Numbered from the stretch's first letter, positions 41,673 to 53,770 are shown. The stretch: 64,000 bases of DNA from Calliphora vicina (GCF_958450345.1 NC_088780.1:134864226-134928225); one strand, 5' to 3'. Notes: a model not told the origin generated them from the sequence alone. Translations and numbers: made by a program.

Positions 41673-42379
41673 GGGCAAATCCACGATAATGACAACCACG
41701 ACTGAAGAAACAAAAACCCTTGAAATTTTTTTTTCAAGATGTTTTTTGAATAGGAGAAACCACTAAAATTGTACTATGTGAAAGTATTTAGAGCTTATTA
41801 CAATATTTTAAGAGCAAAATATTTAATTTAATTTTTTAATTTAATCTAATTTAAAACTAAGCTCCCAATTAGCATGTAGTATCTATGAAATGAATTTGAC
41901 TATGCTTGTTTTGTTTTTTTTGCTATTATGTATCAAATTGTTTATTTTTTTAGTTTTTGTATGCATTTATTTACAGAATATATATTCTTTTAGTGTAAGT
42001 GAAAAATCTGTCACGTACGATATTAAATTTTATTTATTATAAAATCATCCAAAGATTATTTTTATTTAAATATGAGGGATTGTAACTGAAAAATATTTGG
42101 TTTATTTTTTGAAATTATAAGAAAACATAACGCTTCTCACGATTCGAACATTTTCGCATATTTCTACATGTACCTCAAAATGACTTCAGTTTTATGTCAC
42201 GTTCGATATACCCTTATTTCGCTCAATATTTTCGACAACAATGATTCGAAAGAACTTTTTATTATTTTAAAATATAGTACCCTCTGAATGGAACATAAAG
42301 ACCAAATTATTTTTCAGATATCCTTTTTTTCCAATCTATAGGCGTACAAATGTTACGTAAGGTTGTCGTGGAATTGCCC
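41673..42379. mobile_element. GGGCAATTCCACGA MITE, copy 1
   Basis: Ends GGGCAAATCCACGATAAT and, inverted, GGGCAATTCCACGACAAC, each next to ATAT. It runs collinear with 49680-50412 in the same orientation, about 85-90% alike. Shared segments include TTGAATAGGAGAAA, AACTAAGCTCCCAATTAGCA, ATTATAAAATCATCCAAAGA and ACCCTCTGAATGGAACATAA. Contains GTCACGT(A/T)CGATAT motifs at about 42010 and 42196. No coding capacity; class unknown. Confidence 0.8.
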
Positions 42380-42383
42380 ATAT

Positions 42384-43125
42384 GTATGTATGTATGTTAG
42401 TATTTGTTTGTCAAATAGGGCAGGTATTATTAATATTTCCGTGTGTATTTAGGTTTGTTTATTTGTTGATTTAAGTGCGTAATATTTGGTAGGCAAATAG
42501 TTATGTGTGTATGTCACAAATTAAATTTAAAGGCCAATTAAAATGATTAACATGTTTTGCACACGTAAGCCAATAAAAATTCTAATGTTAATTGGCAGCA
42601 AAATACGTAAATACTCGTACCTGCTCCTGAATTCTACAACAAACAAACATTGGGCCATAATAGTCGACCAAAACAAATAATAAAAAAAACTAAAACAACA
42701 CAAAGTATGCTAGGAAATTTTACTTATTAGTTAGTGTTTGCTTTGTGTGTTTGCATGTGTGAATTTGAAGTGAATTAAGTACCCTGCAGTTTAATGAACT
42801 AGTTCCTGTCATGTCGAATTATTTAACCACTAAAAACTGGTACTAGTGAATTTTCCACCCAGAAGCAACGTTATTAACTGGTGTATTTAACACTTCACGT
42901 TTAAATTTAATAGTACATTTTAGTAAAAATACATTTTTTAGTATAGCGGGATTGTAATCTTAAACTCTAGTCAAATACCATTGACGGGGGTACCGCACTA
43001 ATTCTGCAGTTTGCACTAATACTTAGTGATAGTTCAAACTTATTGCAATCATTTTGTTTGAATCATTAAACATTACTGATAGTGAGTTAACAAATTTTGA
43101 ACTGAAAATTAAATTATTTGATTTT
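42384..43125. other. AT-rich DNA with no recognised gene
   Basis: Nothing supportable: no conserved frame, hairpin or repeat end. Some TATG/TGTG-rich simple sequence near 42385-42410. Confidence 0.45.
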
Positions 43126-43520
43126 AAACAAGTGAGAGATCTATATTAGGATATGCCGAATACTATATACCCTTCACCATATTATACTTTAAAATATAAA
43201 TTTTAAATATTTTTAGGTAATCAAAATTAAAAAAAAAATCAATTTTTTAAATTTTATTATAAGTTTTTTAAGTTTATTAATGAAAAATTCGGGTTAAAAA
43301 TTATTTTTTTTCCCGATTTTCACCAATTGTATGTCCGACTTACTATGGCGTTATATTCATCGCTGCAATATCTATTGTCCATATTAATGACTTAGTAATC
43401 CAGATGTAGATAACAAAATCGAGGTTGTCCTGGTTTTTTCCTTATATCTGGCACATTTGTTGACCGATTTTGTTGATTTTTTATAGCAACCGAACCGGGT
43501 CTATAGCGAATATATTGATG
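43126..43520 (-). mobile_element. HINE subfamily 1, head missing
   Basis: AAACAAGTGAGAGATCTATA, with a degraded hairpin (AGGATATGCCGAATAC), then the A/T tract, ATTAATGACTTAGTAATCCA and AATCGAGGTTGTCCTGG. It stops in TATTGATGTATAAAAG. Confidence 0.75.
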
Positions 43521-43594
43521 TATAAAAGCTACGGGAAGACGTTTTTCAATCAGCAAATATAAGTTTTTGGTTAACATAAGAACACATTTAAGAA

Positions 43595-44309
43595 TAACAA
43601 GTAAGAAATTATGGTCGGTCAAGCCAGATCATATAATACCCTACACTAAGTAAAAGCGCAAAAATATTTTTCTTTTAAAATTTCAATAATTTATATTTTT
43701 GAGTGATTTTCGGAAGTGGGCCTTATATTGGGGCTATGATCAATTATGGACCGATCACCATGAAATTAGGTCGTGTGATTTATGTCTATATTAAAGTTAA
43801 CTATGTTGAATTTTGTGTGTATAGCAATATTTTTAAGCGATTTAAGCACGTTAAAGTGATTTTCGGAAGCGGGTCTATATGGGACTAATTATGGACCGAT
43901 CGTAACAAAATTTGGTGACATGAATTTTGTATATATAAAACTTATTTGGAGCGGAATTTGTGGAGATACCTATATAAATTAAACATTTATGACCGATAGA
44001 GTCCAACTTCGGAAGGACATTTGTATGGGGGCTAGGTGAAATAATAGACCGATTTCAGCCAATTTCAATAGGTTTGGTCCTTGGGTCTAAAACATAATAT
44101 GTACCAAATTTGATCGAAATATCTTTAAAATTACGACCTGTACTCCAACCAACCAGCCAGACGGACGGAAGGACATCGTTTAATAGACTCAGAAAGTGAT
44201 TCTAAGTCGATCGGTATACTTTAAGGTGGGTGTTAATATTTTTGGGCGTTACAAACATCTGAACAAACGCATTATACCCTCCCCACTATGGTGGTGTAGG
44301 GTATAAAAA
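43595..44309 (-). mobile_element. HINE subfamily 2, near-complete
   Basis: AACAAGTAAGAAATTATGGT through ACGGACGGAAGGACATCGTT to the inverted head ACCCTCCCCACTATGGTGGT with GTAGGGTATAA. 715 bp, about 90% like 62059-62810. Confidence 0.9.
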
Positions 44310-44509
44310 TAATACATAATGTATTCTTCTTAACATAATTGTTATTTTGCTTAACATAGACAAAACGTGATCACGGTCACTGTTTAAAAGACCGTTCACT
44401 GAGAACGACGTTCTTCAAAAATCACGGGATCGCTCGTCTCTACTAGAATTTATGTATTTGCAAAAACTTAAGACGAATATCCGAATATTGTTTGTTGCTG
44501 AATACGCTG

Positions 44510-45857
44510 CACAGTGGTATGAGAAAAAAAAGAGGGAAATAAATCTGCAACTTCTAAACCCTTACTTCGATTTGAATGAAATTTCATATGCTCAAAGGGG
44601 AAGTGTTTAAGTTTTGAATACTATTTCTTCGTTTGTGTTCCGATTTCAAAATTGTTAAGTTTTCCCTAATTAATTTGCCACGTAAAAAACATAAGGTAGA
44701 CATGTTATATATCAATGGATAGAGGATTTTGTCTACTTTTCAATAATGTATATAACTTTTGACAATTAAAAAATCCATGGAATACTTTTTTGAAAAATAT
44801 GACAAAATATGCTTTTTATTGAGTTTATTGAGTTTTTTTAAATTATAATAACATTTTTATTTATGAATATTTTTTAATGAAATTTTACATATAGATTTTT
44901 TTATTGAAAATGGAAAAATAAAAACAAATTTTAAAATTTGTAATCACGAATCCCGCAATTCCTAAAAAAGTATTGAAAAATTCCAAAAATGGGATATTTT
45001 TTTTTGTATAGTTTTTTGGCTATAATATCCACACCAGGGGCGGGGTTATCGGAACCCTTTACAAAATAATTAAGAACATATTGGGCCATCTAAAATGGTT
45101 TACTATATTTCGACTATGCGATTTGAGAATTTTTGCCACAAAGTTGAATTTTACATAAAAAATAGGCGTTTTTTGAATGGACTTGGTCCCCTGGGTATCA
45201 AAAATTATAATTTTTTTTTCATTTAAAATATTTGACGTTAATTAAGCTTTTCAAAAAGTATAAATTTATTATACATCCTCTTAGACATTTTTTAGATAAC
45301 TGAAAAAGAATAAAAGTACTTTTTTCTCAAAAAAATAGCGAAAAATCGCCTTTTTTATTTTTTTTAAATTCAAATGCATGTAACTTTGGACTCAGTCGTG
45401 GTTTTTAATTCTACCTCTATTTGATATATACATCTGTTGTTAATCCTATAAAAGAAAAATGGAGAAAATCGGTAAATATTTGGAACCGCGGTCATCAAAA
45501 AACTGGAGTAGGGTGGGTAAAAATGTTGAAAATTTAATTTTCAAATGCGGATATCTCCTAAGCTATAAGAGATAATTGATAGCTATTGATAGGTTTTATG
45601 TAGTGCTCAGTGAGATTCTATATATGTAATTTTTTTGAAATCGGAACACAAACGAAGAAATAATATCATTTTTAAAATTTATAATACCCGAGGTGTTCTA
45701 CTTTGGGGACCCTTGGTCCAGCTCCTGGTGAGGCCCAGATTCAAAACTTAAACTCGACAACACTTCTCCTTTGAGTATGTGAAATTTCATTAAAATCGAA
45801 GTAAGGGTTTAGAAGTTCTAGATTTATTTCCCTCTTTTTTTTTCTCATACCACTGTG
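44510..45857. mobile_element. Transib-like foldback element
   Basis: 1348 bp with ends CACAGTGGTATGAGAAAAAA and, inverted, the same, flanked by an exact 5-bp GC-rich duplication CGCTG (44505-44509, 45858-45862). Arms of about 150 bp pair (left 44510-44660; right 45630-45857, which has a 100-bp extra block). The CACAGTG heptamer equals the RAG recombination-signal heptamer, as is known for Transib termini, and a GC-rich 5-bp target also fits. The centre has no recognisable transposase, so it is non-autonomous. Confidence 0.85.
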
Positions 45858-45862
45858 CGCTG

Positions 45863-47205
45863 GTAAAATGTAGCGCAACTTTAGCAGCCCCAGTGAACTA
45901 GTTTGTTGTACAAGTAGTTATATAGCTAGTGTAAGGTTTCCAGTTGGCACTTTTGAAACAGCTGGGTAATAAACAAGGCACATTCTTTATTACACTCTCC
46001 TCCTCCCATCTGCCAAAAACTTAACAAAAACAACAATCCAAAAAATTCACATGAAATCTAGACATTTAGAATAGAAGAACTGCTGTTCATGAGTGAATGT
46101 GAGCCTAGTGTTGTGACAGCTTTTACCACTGCCTGTGTATTCCTACAGTCAGTGGTAAAAGCTAATGAAGAAACCTTTAGCTTCTAGGTTTAAGTATTTA
46201 GGCATATGCAAAACAAGGACTATAAACATTTTCGCTTGACTGCATACAAGCATAAAACATTGAGTTTTAAAGTTCAAGTGACTAACAGTTTCCTATATAG
46301 AAGGTCAAAGGTTGAAACCTCTTAACTAAAATTTTTTGTCCACGATGAGATGTCAAGAGATTCAGTTATGCTTTGGCATCATTATCTTATAATGGAAAAC
46401 GCAAATTAGGTACGTGGTGTCAACATATGATCATACAAATTTCTATAAGAGAAAAGGTAGTCAAACAAAGTTAACTCCCCCTAGTCTTGATTATTCTATT
46501 GTAAATAAAATAAGGATGTCGTCTATAGCCAGAAATTCATCGATTATATAACTTTTTGAATATAAACCGGAAGGACATTTCGATGCTAATTAGTAAGCAT
46601 GCTGGTTAGTAAGCATGTAGGCAGATTTTGATTTTAATTTCGACAGTTATTTCGTGAAAATAACTCGTGGAATGAAGGGAAAAGTTGTTCCTCTTCTTTC
46701 CAAATATTCAATGGTACAAGTTGAATCTAGAACTGATGGAACAAACTTTTAGTCTCCATCTCGTATCTGAAACTCATACTTGATTGCTTCAAACAAACAA
46801 CCAACCAACTAGAGGTGCATTAAGCGATTGAAGTTATAAACTCATCCCGATTGATAAAATTGCAATGAGACCTAAATTGAGTCTAAATTATTGGAATCAC
46901 GGCATTCTCACTCATCCTTTATGTAGACTGCTCTCGCCATCTCTAAATCAAGTTAAAGATTGCTGGAATTTTTATATGCAGACTAAAGAATACAGTGAGA
47001 GTAGCACGCGCTAAGTTATCTCCTCTCCGATTCAGACTCAGTTGATTATGCGAAGGCCTTTAAATTGCAAAGTAATCTCAGAAGTCTCGGATCATTATAA
47101 ACGGTGTCCTAAAATTTACGCAAGATTTCAAATAAATAGAAAATATTGTTATTTTTTATTGAATTGTGAAGTACACAGGTTACGACTATGTATAGCGTGA
47201 CTTGG
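45863..47205. other. Unique-looking, somewhat GC-richer DNA
   Basis: No long frame or conserved protein. Contains a perfect 14-bp hairpin AGCTTTTACCACTG/CAGTGGTAAAAGCT with an 18-base loop at 46118-46163. 46650-47080 is closer to 40% GC and free of A/T runs, yet I find no open frame that convinces. Confidence 0.45.
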
Positions 47206-47372
47206 CTTAAATGTGTCCTATGTCCAAAAATCGTTCCAACACAGTGACACGTTGTGGATGCATTTGTTTAAAGATAATCAAATATGGGTTCCATGAACTT
47301 CTAGTGCTGAAATTTTGACGATTAAAAAAGCCATCAAGATGAAAATGTGCTTCTTCACTTATGATGATTTTG
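47206..47372 (-). pseudogene. Tc1/mariner-superfamily transposase fragment
   Basis: The minus strand reads SEEAHFHLDGFFNRQNFSTR, then WNPYLIIFKQMHPQRVTVLE and RFLDIGHI. This corresponds to the conserved block FSDEAHF-L-G-VNKQN ... NP-x-x-I-x-E-x-x-HPQRVTVW of insect Tc3/maT-like transposases. The catalytic Asp of SDEAHF is Glu here. Flanking N- and C-terminal regions are absent. Not from either of the other two Tc1-like families in this window. Confidence 0.65.
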
Positions 47373-47399
47373 CTTGAACAGTGGCCATTAAATTTTTGT

Positions 47400-48523
47400 T
47401 ATTTTTTGAAATATTAATCAACAATTATGATCCAGATTTACAAAACCTAAACTGTCAAAAAATAGACCCTGAAACCATCCAACCGATTAGCTCCGAACCG
47501 AAGATGGTTTTAGTTACCTAAAACACTACATTAGGTCCATGCGGTCCAATTGTAAATCCGATTTTCGAATTTTTTCCATTTTTTTTAATATTTAAAATGT
47601 CTATGTCATACAATTTTGTATGTAGGAAGGATGTGTAGATCCACTAAGAAAGAATTTTTGGAAATTCGAATTTTAAGGGGGTAAAAAGGGAACTAATAAA
47701 ACTAGCACCAAATATCCAACTTAATCTGAATTTATGCAAGTGGACAGGTGTGGTACGTTTTGTACTTTTATGCGTATAAAACGAGCAAAAACCGAGTTTT
47801 TGTACTTTTTTAAATGGAATTGTAGTCTTTGTAGAAAAATTTCAAATAGATTTTGGTACTTTTTTCATATCTGAACAACTTTTTTGGTACCATTTTTACA
47901 AAAATATTTTTAATGAAAAAAAAAAATGTTTATTATAAAACTTCTTTATTAATAACACTATACAACAAAATCAAATTTTTTCTAAAATTATAAGGTCCGA
48001 CCATTAAATTTTGATAAAGGAGACAAAAAAAAAAAAAACGTGTATCGGCGTTTTGAAAGTTTACATCTGAATTTCATTTGAGGGCGGGCACATTCTTATT
48101 GCTAATCTTCATAAGAAACCATATGATCCTTACATTTTAGGTATAAAATGTGTTAAGTTATGTAAAATGTTACGAAGAACAATTTTGTATAATATGTTAA
48201 CCCTGTAAATCTTCAAGGCATGAGTCTTTTTTGTCCTTCTTTTAAAAAAGAGCAACAAACTCCATTAAAACAGGGATTTAAGGGGTTAAAATGTTCCGCA
48301 AAAATATTTTCCGTGCAATTTTACTATAAGTCCTTGAATACATCAAAACGGAAAATTCAACCAGAAAGTCAGAAATAAGACACAACAAAAGAGAGCTTAC
48401 GGTTAATTTCGTACTTTTCGAAACATAATGGTTCCTGGCCTAATTCGAAAATATTTTCAGTTTTCTGTAGTTTAATAATGAAAATACCACGTTTTTGCAT
48501 AGTAGCACACGCCGGGTATCCAT
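47400..48523 (+). mobile_element. Helitron-like family H copy
   Basis: Collinear with 37694-39342 in the opposite orientation: ACACTACATTAGGTCCATGC, CAACTTAATCTGAATTTATG, GGACAGGTGTGGTACGTTTT, TGTTTATTATAAAACTTC, AACATAATGGTTCCTGGCC and the end TTTTGCATAGTAGCACACGC with CGGGTATCC. The CTAG terminus has drifted (ATAGG). Confidence 0.6.
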
Positions 48524-48644
48524 AGGACATTGTGGTAATACTTCTTTGATCATATACATATTTTCAAAAAAGTCAGTCGTATCTTTCGATAACTTTCTGT
48601 TATCACTGTAAATGCAGGTGAACATGCCTTCTTAATATGTGTTT

Positions 48645-49281
48645 TTATACCATTCACCTTCGTGAGAACGGTATATATAAGTTTGTCATTCCGTTTGTAA
48701 TTTCCACAATATATATAAAGTATAAATATTCTGGATCCTTATAGATAGCGGAGTCGATTAGGCCATATCTGTCTGTCTGTTGAAAGCCCCCAAATAACTT
48801 ACATACACGATTCATACTTCAATATATCCGGAATTCTTCCGGCTCGGTTGTTATTTAAAATCGAGATAATATGTCCACAAATGACTGAGATATGAGGAAA
48901 AACCCAGGACGACCTCGATTTTTGACCTATATCTGGATTACTACGTCTTTATTATAGACAATATGAATATCTAATGATAGATATTTCAAAGTCCATTGCA
49001 ACGACGTATAAGTTGGACCTACAATGGGTCAAAATACGAAAAAATATTTTTTAAACTGAATTTTTTTTTGCTAAATATTAAAAAAAAATTTAAAAACGAA
49101 ACAAATTTTTAAATTTAAAAAAACAATTCGAAAAAATTTGTTCCCAAAAAAATTAAAAAAGAAACTGAAAAAAAATAAATTTTGTTTACCTAAAAATATT
49201 TAAAATTTTTATTTTGAAGAATAATTTGGTGAAGGGTATATAAGATTCGGCACAGCCAAATATAGCTCTCTTACTTGTTTT
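48645..49281 (+). mobile_element. HINE subfamily 1, complete
   Basis: 637 bp: TTATACCATTCACCTTCGTG, GTTTGTCATTCCGTTTGTAA, ATAGATAGCGGAGTCGATTA, GTCTGTCTGTTG, A/T tract, hairpin GATTCGGCACAGCCAAATAT (one mismatch) and CTCTCTTACTTGTTTT. Confidence 0.92.
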
Positions 49282-49679
49282 GAATTCTTATTTTTTATTG
49301 TGGTTGTTTCCTACGACCTAGACATACTGACAACCAACAATGAGGGAATTTTTTAATTTTTTTTTGGTTGAACACCTGCCGACATTTAGGGATTGTTCTC
49401 AACACACAAAATCCCTCACATACATAAGTATGTTACTGATACACCTGAATTAACAAACATGCATGCAACTTGGAATATTTGTTAAAATTTAAAAATTTTG
49501 ATGGTTGTGTGAGGAAATGCGTGTTTGAGGCAACACATGGAAAATTTAAAAAGCAGCACAAAAACATGAGGAAAAGTAAGGCGTTTTTGTTGTTTGCCAT
49601 ATTTTGCCAAATAATTAATTAACATATTTTGTTATACATACCTATACACTTACTTAAGTATTGGCATATGGGCAATTCC

Positions 49680-50412
49680 ACGACCCAAAAACCAAAAACC
49701 CTTGAAACATTTTTTCAAGATGATTTGAATAGGAGAAAACCCTAAAATATTAATATGTGTAAGTATTTAGAGATTATTACATTTTATTGGCAAAAATAAT
49801 AGTTTAAACTGACTATATTTAATTTTTTAATTTAATAAAACTAAGCTCCCAATTAGCATAGAGTATGCAATGAATTTGACTCTGATTGTTTATTTGCTAT
49901 TATAAAATTGTTTATTGAAACCGAATGTATAGTTTCTAATAATTTTTTTAGTTTTTGTATACATACATATATTTACAGAATATATATTGTTTTATTTTAA
50001 GAGAAAAGTCTGTCAAGTACGGTATGTCACATACGATATTAAATTTTATTTATTATAAAATCATCCAAAGATTGTTTTTTATTTAAATATGACGGATTGT
50101 AAAGGAAAAATATTTCGTTTAGTGTAAGAAATTAAAAGAAAACATAACGCCTCTCACGATTCGAATATTTTCGCATATTTCTACATGTATGTACCTCAAT
50201 ATGACTTCCATTGTATGTCACGTACGATATACCCTTATTTCGCTCAATATTTTGGACAACAATGATTCGAAAGAACTTTTTATTATTTTAAAATATAGTA
50301 CCCTCTGAATGGAACATAAAGACCAAATTATTTTTCAAATGCTCTTATTTTTGCAAAATCTATTCCACTCTATAGGAGTACAAATGTCACGTACGATGAT
50401 ATGGAATTGCCC
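49680..50412. mobile_element. GGGCAATTCCACGA MITE, copy 2
   Basis: Ends GGGCAATTCCACGACC and, inverted, GGGCAATTCCATATC, each beside ATAT. Body as in 41673-42379. GTCAAGTACGGTATGTCACA, GTCACGTACGATATAC (50217) and GTCACGTACGATG (50387) are internal motif copies. Confidence 0.8.
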
Positions 50413-50416
50413 ATAT

Positions 50417-50960
50417 GTGTAATTATATGCTAATACATAATATTTTCATAATTCCAGGTGAAAATTTTCTATTTCCCTTACTAAATGCCATATTTAATTT
50501 GAATATGAGGATGCATTCATTTGCTATTTGGTTCAGTAAAGAAATTTATATACTTTTTAAGAAAAACATACATAGTTATATGTATATAATTTTATATTAA
50601 ATATTGTTATATTTGTTTGTGCAAATATTTAAGTGCATGTTACAATATAACATTTACGTGATTCTTTAACTTAATAATATCTAAAGATTTTTTCGTTTGT
50701 ATTTTGCTTCATATGAGCTGGAGGTTGTCTACTGCTGTTATTTAGTTTGTTAAAGCCTTAACTTATTTCACTGCCATGTTATATATGAGAAATCATATAC
50801 AGTGGAACTAATCTGGATCGATATTTAATAGGAATATTTAACACATAGAATTTAGAACTTGCTATAAGCATTTTGAACAAAAAAAAAAAAGAATATGCAG
50901 CAGTGAAGGTGAAGTTAATCTTTGATGATAATTAGAAAATATTTTGTAAAAGTATAATCA
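50417..50960. other. AT-rich DNA with no recognised gene
   Basis: One 61-codon frame (50415-50600, +), Ile/Phe-rich, no recognisable motif. Nothing else supportable. Confidence 0.4.
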
Positions 50961-50961
50961 A

Positions 50962-51130
50962 CTAGCGGATACCCAGCTTATGCTACAAAAACATGGTATT
51001 TTCATTATTAAACACTCAAAGCTACAGAAAACTGAAAATATTTTCGAATTTCATACCGATCGGAAGACATCGATTTTAAAAGTTTGTTCACTTGACATGA
51101 AATCCCCCATATAAAAATTTGTTTGAATAT
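50962..51130 (-). mobile_element. Helitron-like family H 3' fragment joined to HINE sequence
   Basis: 50962-51052 (CTAGCGGATACCCAGCTTAT, ACAAAAACATGGTATTTTCA, GAAAACTGAAAATATTTTCG) is the family H terminus. 51053-51130 (CATACCGATCGGAAGACATC, CTTGACATGAAATCCCCCAT) is HINE/family D internal sequence. Confidence 0.65.
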
Positions 51131-51290
51131 TTGTATTCGGTACAAAAAAAAGCAAATTTAATTAATGTTTATATTAACACTTTTCATTTGTTTAAAGTCG
51201 TTTATAAATTGTTAGAGATTTATCTTAAATTTCCTTTATACATACTGTTATATACATAAAAATTATTCTTTGTCTTTTAAATTTGTTTAA

Positions 51291-51396
51291 TTAATGGTTA
51301 CAAAATCATCAAACCGCAGTAATTCATCTTCACCTTGTTGTTGTCCTAGCTGTTGGGTAATGCAGTGCTTGGTAATAGCGTGTTCAAATTTGGTAA
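51291..51396 (-). CDS. Candidate terminal coding exon of an unknown gene
   Basis: On the minus strand, an AG at 51397-51398 (TGCAATGTGAG) is followed by a 35-codon open stretch. It reads TKFEHAITKHCITQQLGQQQ, then GEDELLRFDDFVTIN, and stops at 51291-51293. A branch-point-like CTAAC lies about 20-25 bases before the acceptor. The stretch stands out from its surroundings by higher GC and a varied, acidic, non-repetitive residue pattern. No poly-A signal was located with certainty and no upstream exon was found in the window, so this is a weak call. It could be chance. Confidence 0.25.
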
Positions 51397-51399
51397 CTC

Positions 51400-52518
51400 A
51401 CATTGCATTTTAATAGGTTAGTTGAAAGTTTAAGTTGTTGTAAGCTTAGGTGCTCTTCAACAATTTGTATATGAATAGGTTTAGATGAAACATTTCCTCT
51501 TACTTTTATTGTTTAATGGTGCCACTGTGTTTGGCAAATTTTGTTAAATTTGCACAAAAAACATTTTGTATATTTATTAAATTTTCCTTTAATTTTCCCT
51601 GTTTCTTTTTAAGCTGCCTTAAATTCGACAATATTAGTATTAGTATTTATCAATATTTACGATTTGTAAATAGAATTTCATGTCTACATTGTACATATTT
51701 GGCAACTCAATTATATTCATATATGTACTACGTTTTCCCATATAAATCGCATTAAACTTTCTAACATTAACATTTTTGCAAAAATGGAAGAAAGATTACA
51801 TTTTAATAAAGTTTACAAAGTTTCTATTTATTTTTTTTTTCTGTTGTTCGTCCTTGTTTGTTGAAGTGATATGTGCTCCATTAAATTTACTCGTATATAA
51901 ATGTCTTTACATATGGCTTTTATATGGAGGGAATATAAAAAAAAATAGATATGTATGTGCTTTTTGCAGCCACACACGTTTCATACAGACAAACGTGTAA
52001 AAACGTTCTTAAATATTTGACAACAAAATGTTGGTAAAATTAAATACTGTAGAAGTATATATTTCTTTTTTTTTAATTTAACTTTTTGCTGAGTTTTCCA
52101 TTTTTGGAGTGGCATAAAAACAATTTCAATAAAGGCAACATAATATCGGATGTTGATTAACAAACATCATCAACACATCTTGTTTGGGATTTACAATTCA
52201 TCATGACACATTAACAAACATGAAATTTATACGAAAAATATTTTCCTGGAATCTTTATAACGAAAATTATGAAAACATAATTAGAATTTCATAAAGTAAC
52301 TTTACGAGAAACAACTAATTTGGTGTTGTGTCAAATTGTATTTTACGTTTTGAACGAAATATTTTGACGCTGTTTAGTATGTTTTGTTATTTTTGTTGGT
52401 TATCGTAAATTAAGATGTGTCTTTAAAGTCATGAAAAATTACATTAAAGAAATCTTCGTTTCATACACAAACATAATTAATAAATTCAATTTAATTTTAA
52501 TTCTAATTAAAGTGGATT
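51400..52518. other. AT-rich DNA with no recognised gene
   Basis: Frames of 79 and 74 codons (51516-51755, 51776-52000, +) are Phe/Cys/Ile-rich, as expected of T-rich DNA, and have no motif I recognise. Confidence 0.45.
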
Positions 52519-53367
52519 AAAAACAAGTAAGAGTGTTATATTCGGCTGTGCTGAATCTTATATACCGTTTACCAAATTATACTTAAAAAAAAAAATTTTA
52601 AATATTTTTAGGTAAACTAAGTCTGCTTTTACACAGGGCAAGTTTTCTTGCGCAAGTCTAGAGTTTATAGGAGAGAGAGGCAAGAAGAAAGAAGAAGGGT
52701 ACACACTTGCTTGTACTGGCAAGTCTCTTCAATTCTCTTTTGTTTTCTCATTTTCACTATGGCGTCTATTAGGTTTTGACATACAAAATTGAACACAGAC
52801 TTGCTGAGTGTAAACAGTCGAGCAAGTTTAAAAGGGAATCGAAGAGACTTGCTTCAAGTAAACTTGCTGTGTGTAAAAGCAGACTAAATTTATTTATTTT
52901 TTCTAAAGTCGTTTTTTATTTTTTTTTTTAAATTTTTTAAATTTAAACATTTTTATTTTGTTTTTTAATATTTAGCGAAAAAAAACTTTGTTAAAAAAAT
53001 TCGCGTTAAAAACTATTTTTCCAATTTTGACCCATTGTAGGTCCAACTTACTATGGTAGCAAAGCTCTTTGAAATATCTATCAGATATAGGTCAAAATTC
53101 AAGGATGTCCCGGTTTCGATTTTCTCGATTTTAAATAGCAACCGAGCTGGAAGAATTCCGGAGATATTGATGTATGAATCGTGTATGTAAGTTATTTGGG
53201 GGCTTCGGAAAGTTGATTTCAACAGACAGACGGACATGGTCTAATCGACTCCGCTATCTATAAGGATCCAGAATATATATACTTTATAGGGTCGGAAAAT
53301 TATATTGTGGAAATCACAAATGGAATGACAAACTTATATGTACCCTTCTCACGAAGATGAAGAATAA
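52519..53367 (-). mobile_element. HINE subfamily 1, split by a MITE
   Basis: AACAAGTAAGAGTGTTATAT with TCGGCTGTGCTGAATC, a MITE at 52621-52884, then the A/T tract, TTGACCCATTGTAGGTCCAA, ACAGACAGACGGACATGGTC and an inverted head ACCCTTCTCACGAAGATG. Without the MITE about 580 bp. Confidence 0.88.
52621..52884. mobile_element. GTCTGCTTTTACAC MITE, copy inside a HINE
   Basis: 264 bp, ends GTCTGCTTTTACACAGGGCA and, inverted, GTCTGCTTTTACACACAGCA, flanked by an exact TAA (52618-52620, 52885-52887). The 3-bp TAA target fits PIF/Harbinger-type MITEs. The HINE sequence reads normally across the site, confirming the ends. Confidence 0.92.
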
Positions 53368-53394
53368 ATATGTGACAATTTGTCTGATATAGGG

Positions 53395-53770
53395 GTTATA
53401 TGGGGGGGAGGGTCAATTAGGGAACGATCCTCACAAAAGCTGCTAGAAAGATTGAAAAACTTGTTTATGTCCAATTTCATCACGATATTAATTATTATAA
53501 GACAATTATGAATGCTCAAGTCATTTTCTGATGGGCCCTTTATGGGGACTACATTTTATCTGGATCGCAGCATTATCAACATATTTATGACTGCTCAAAT
53601 ACTATTCCGGGGCGACATTTGTATGGGGGCTAGATGAAATCATGGGCCGATATTGCCCATTTTCAATAACAAACAAATCTTTTCAACAGAGGGTTTTTGT
53701 GGAAAATTTTCGACAGCTATCTCCTTTTGTTTGGGTCCTATCGTGTTTTTAACAGATATATGGAAGATTT
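53395..53770 (-). mobile_element. HINE subfamily 3 fragment
   Basis: TATAGGGGTTATATGGGGGG, TCAATTAGGGAACGATCCTC, CAAAAGCTGCTAGAAAGATT, CATTTGTATGGGGGCTAGAT and TTTTCAACAG, collinear with 5630-5990. It passes directly into family D sequence. Confidence 0.75.
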
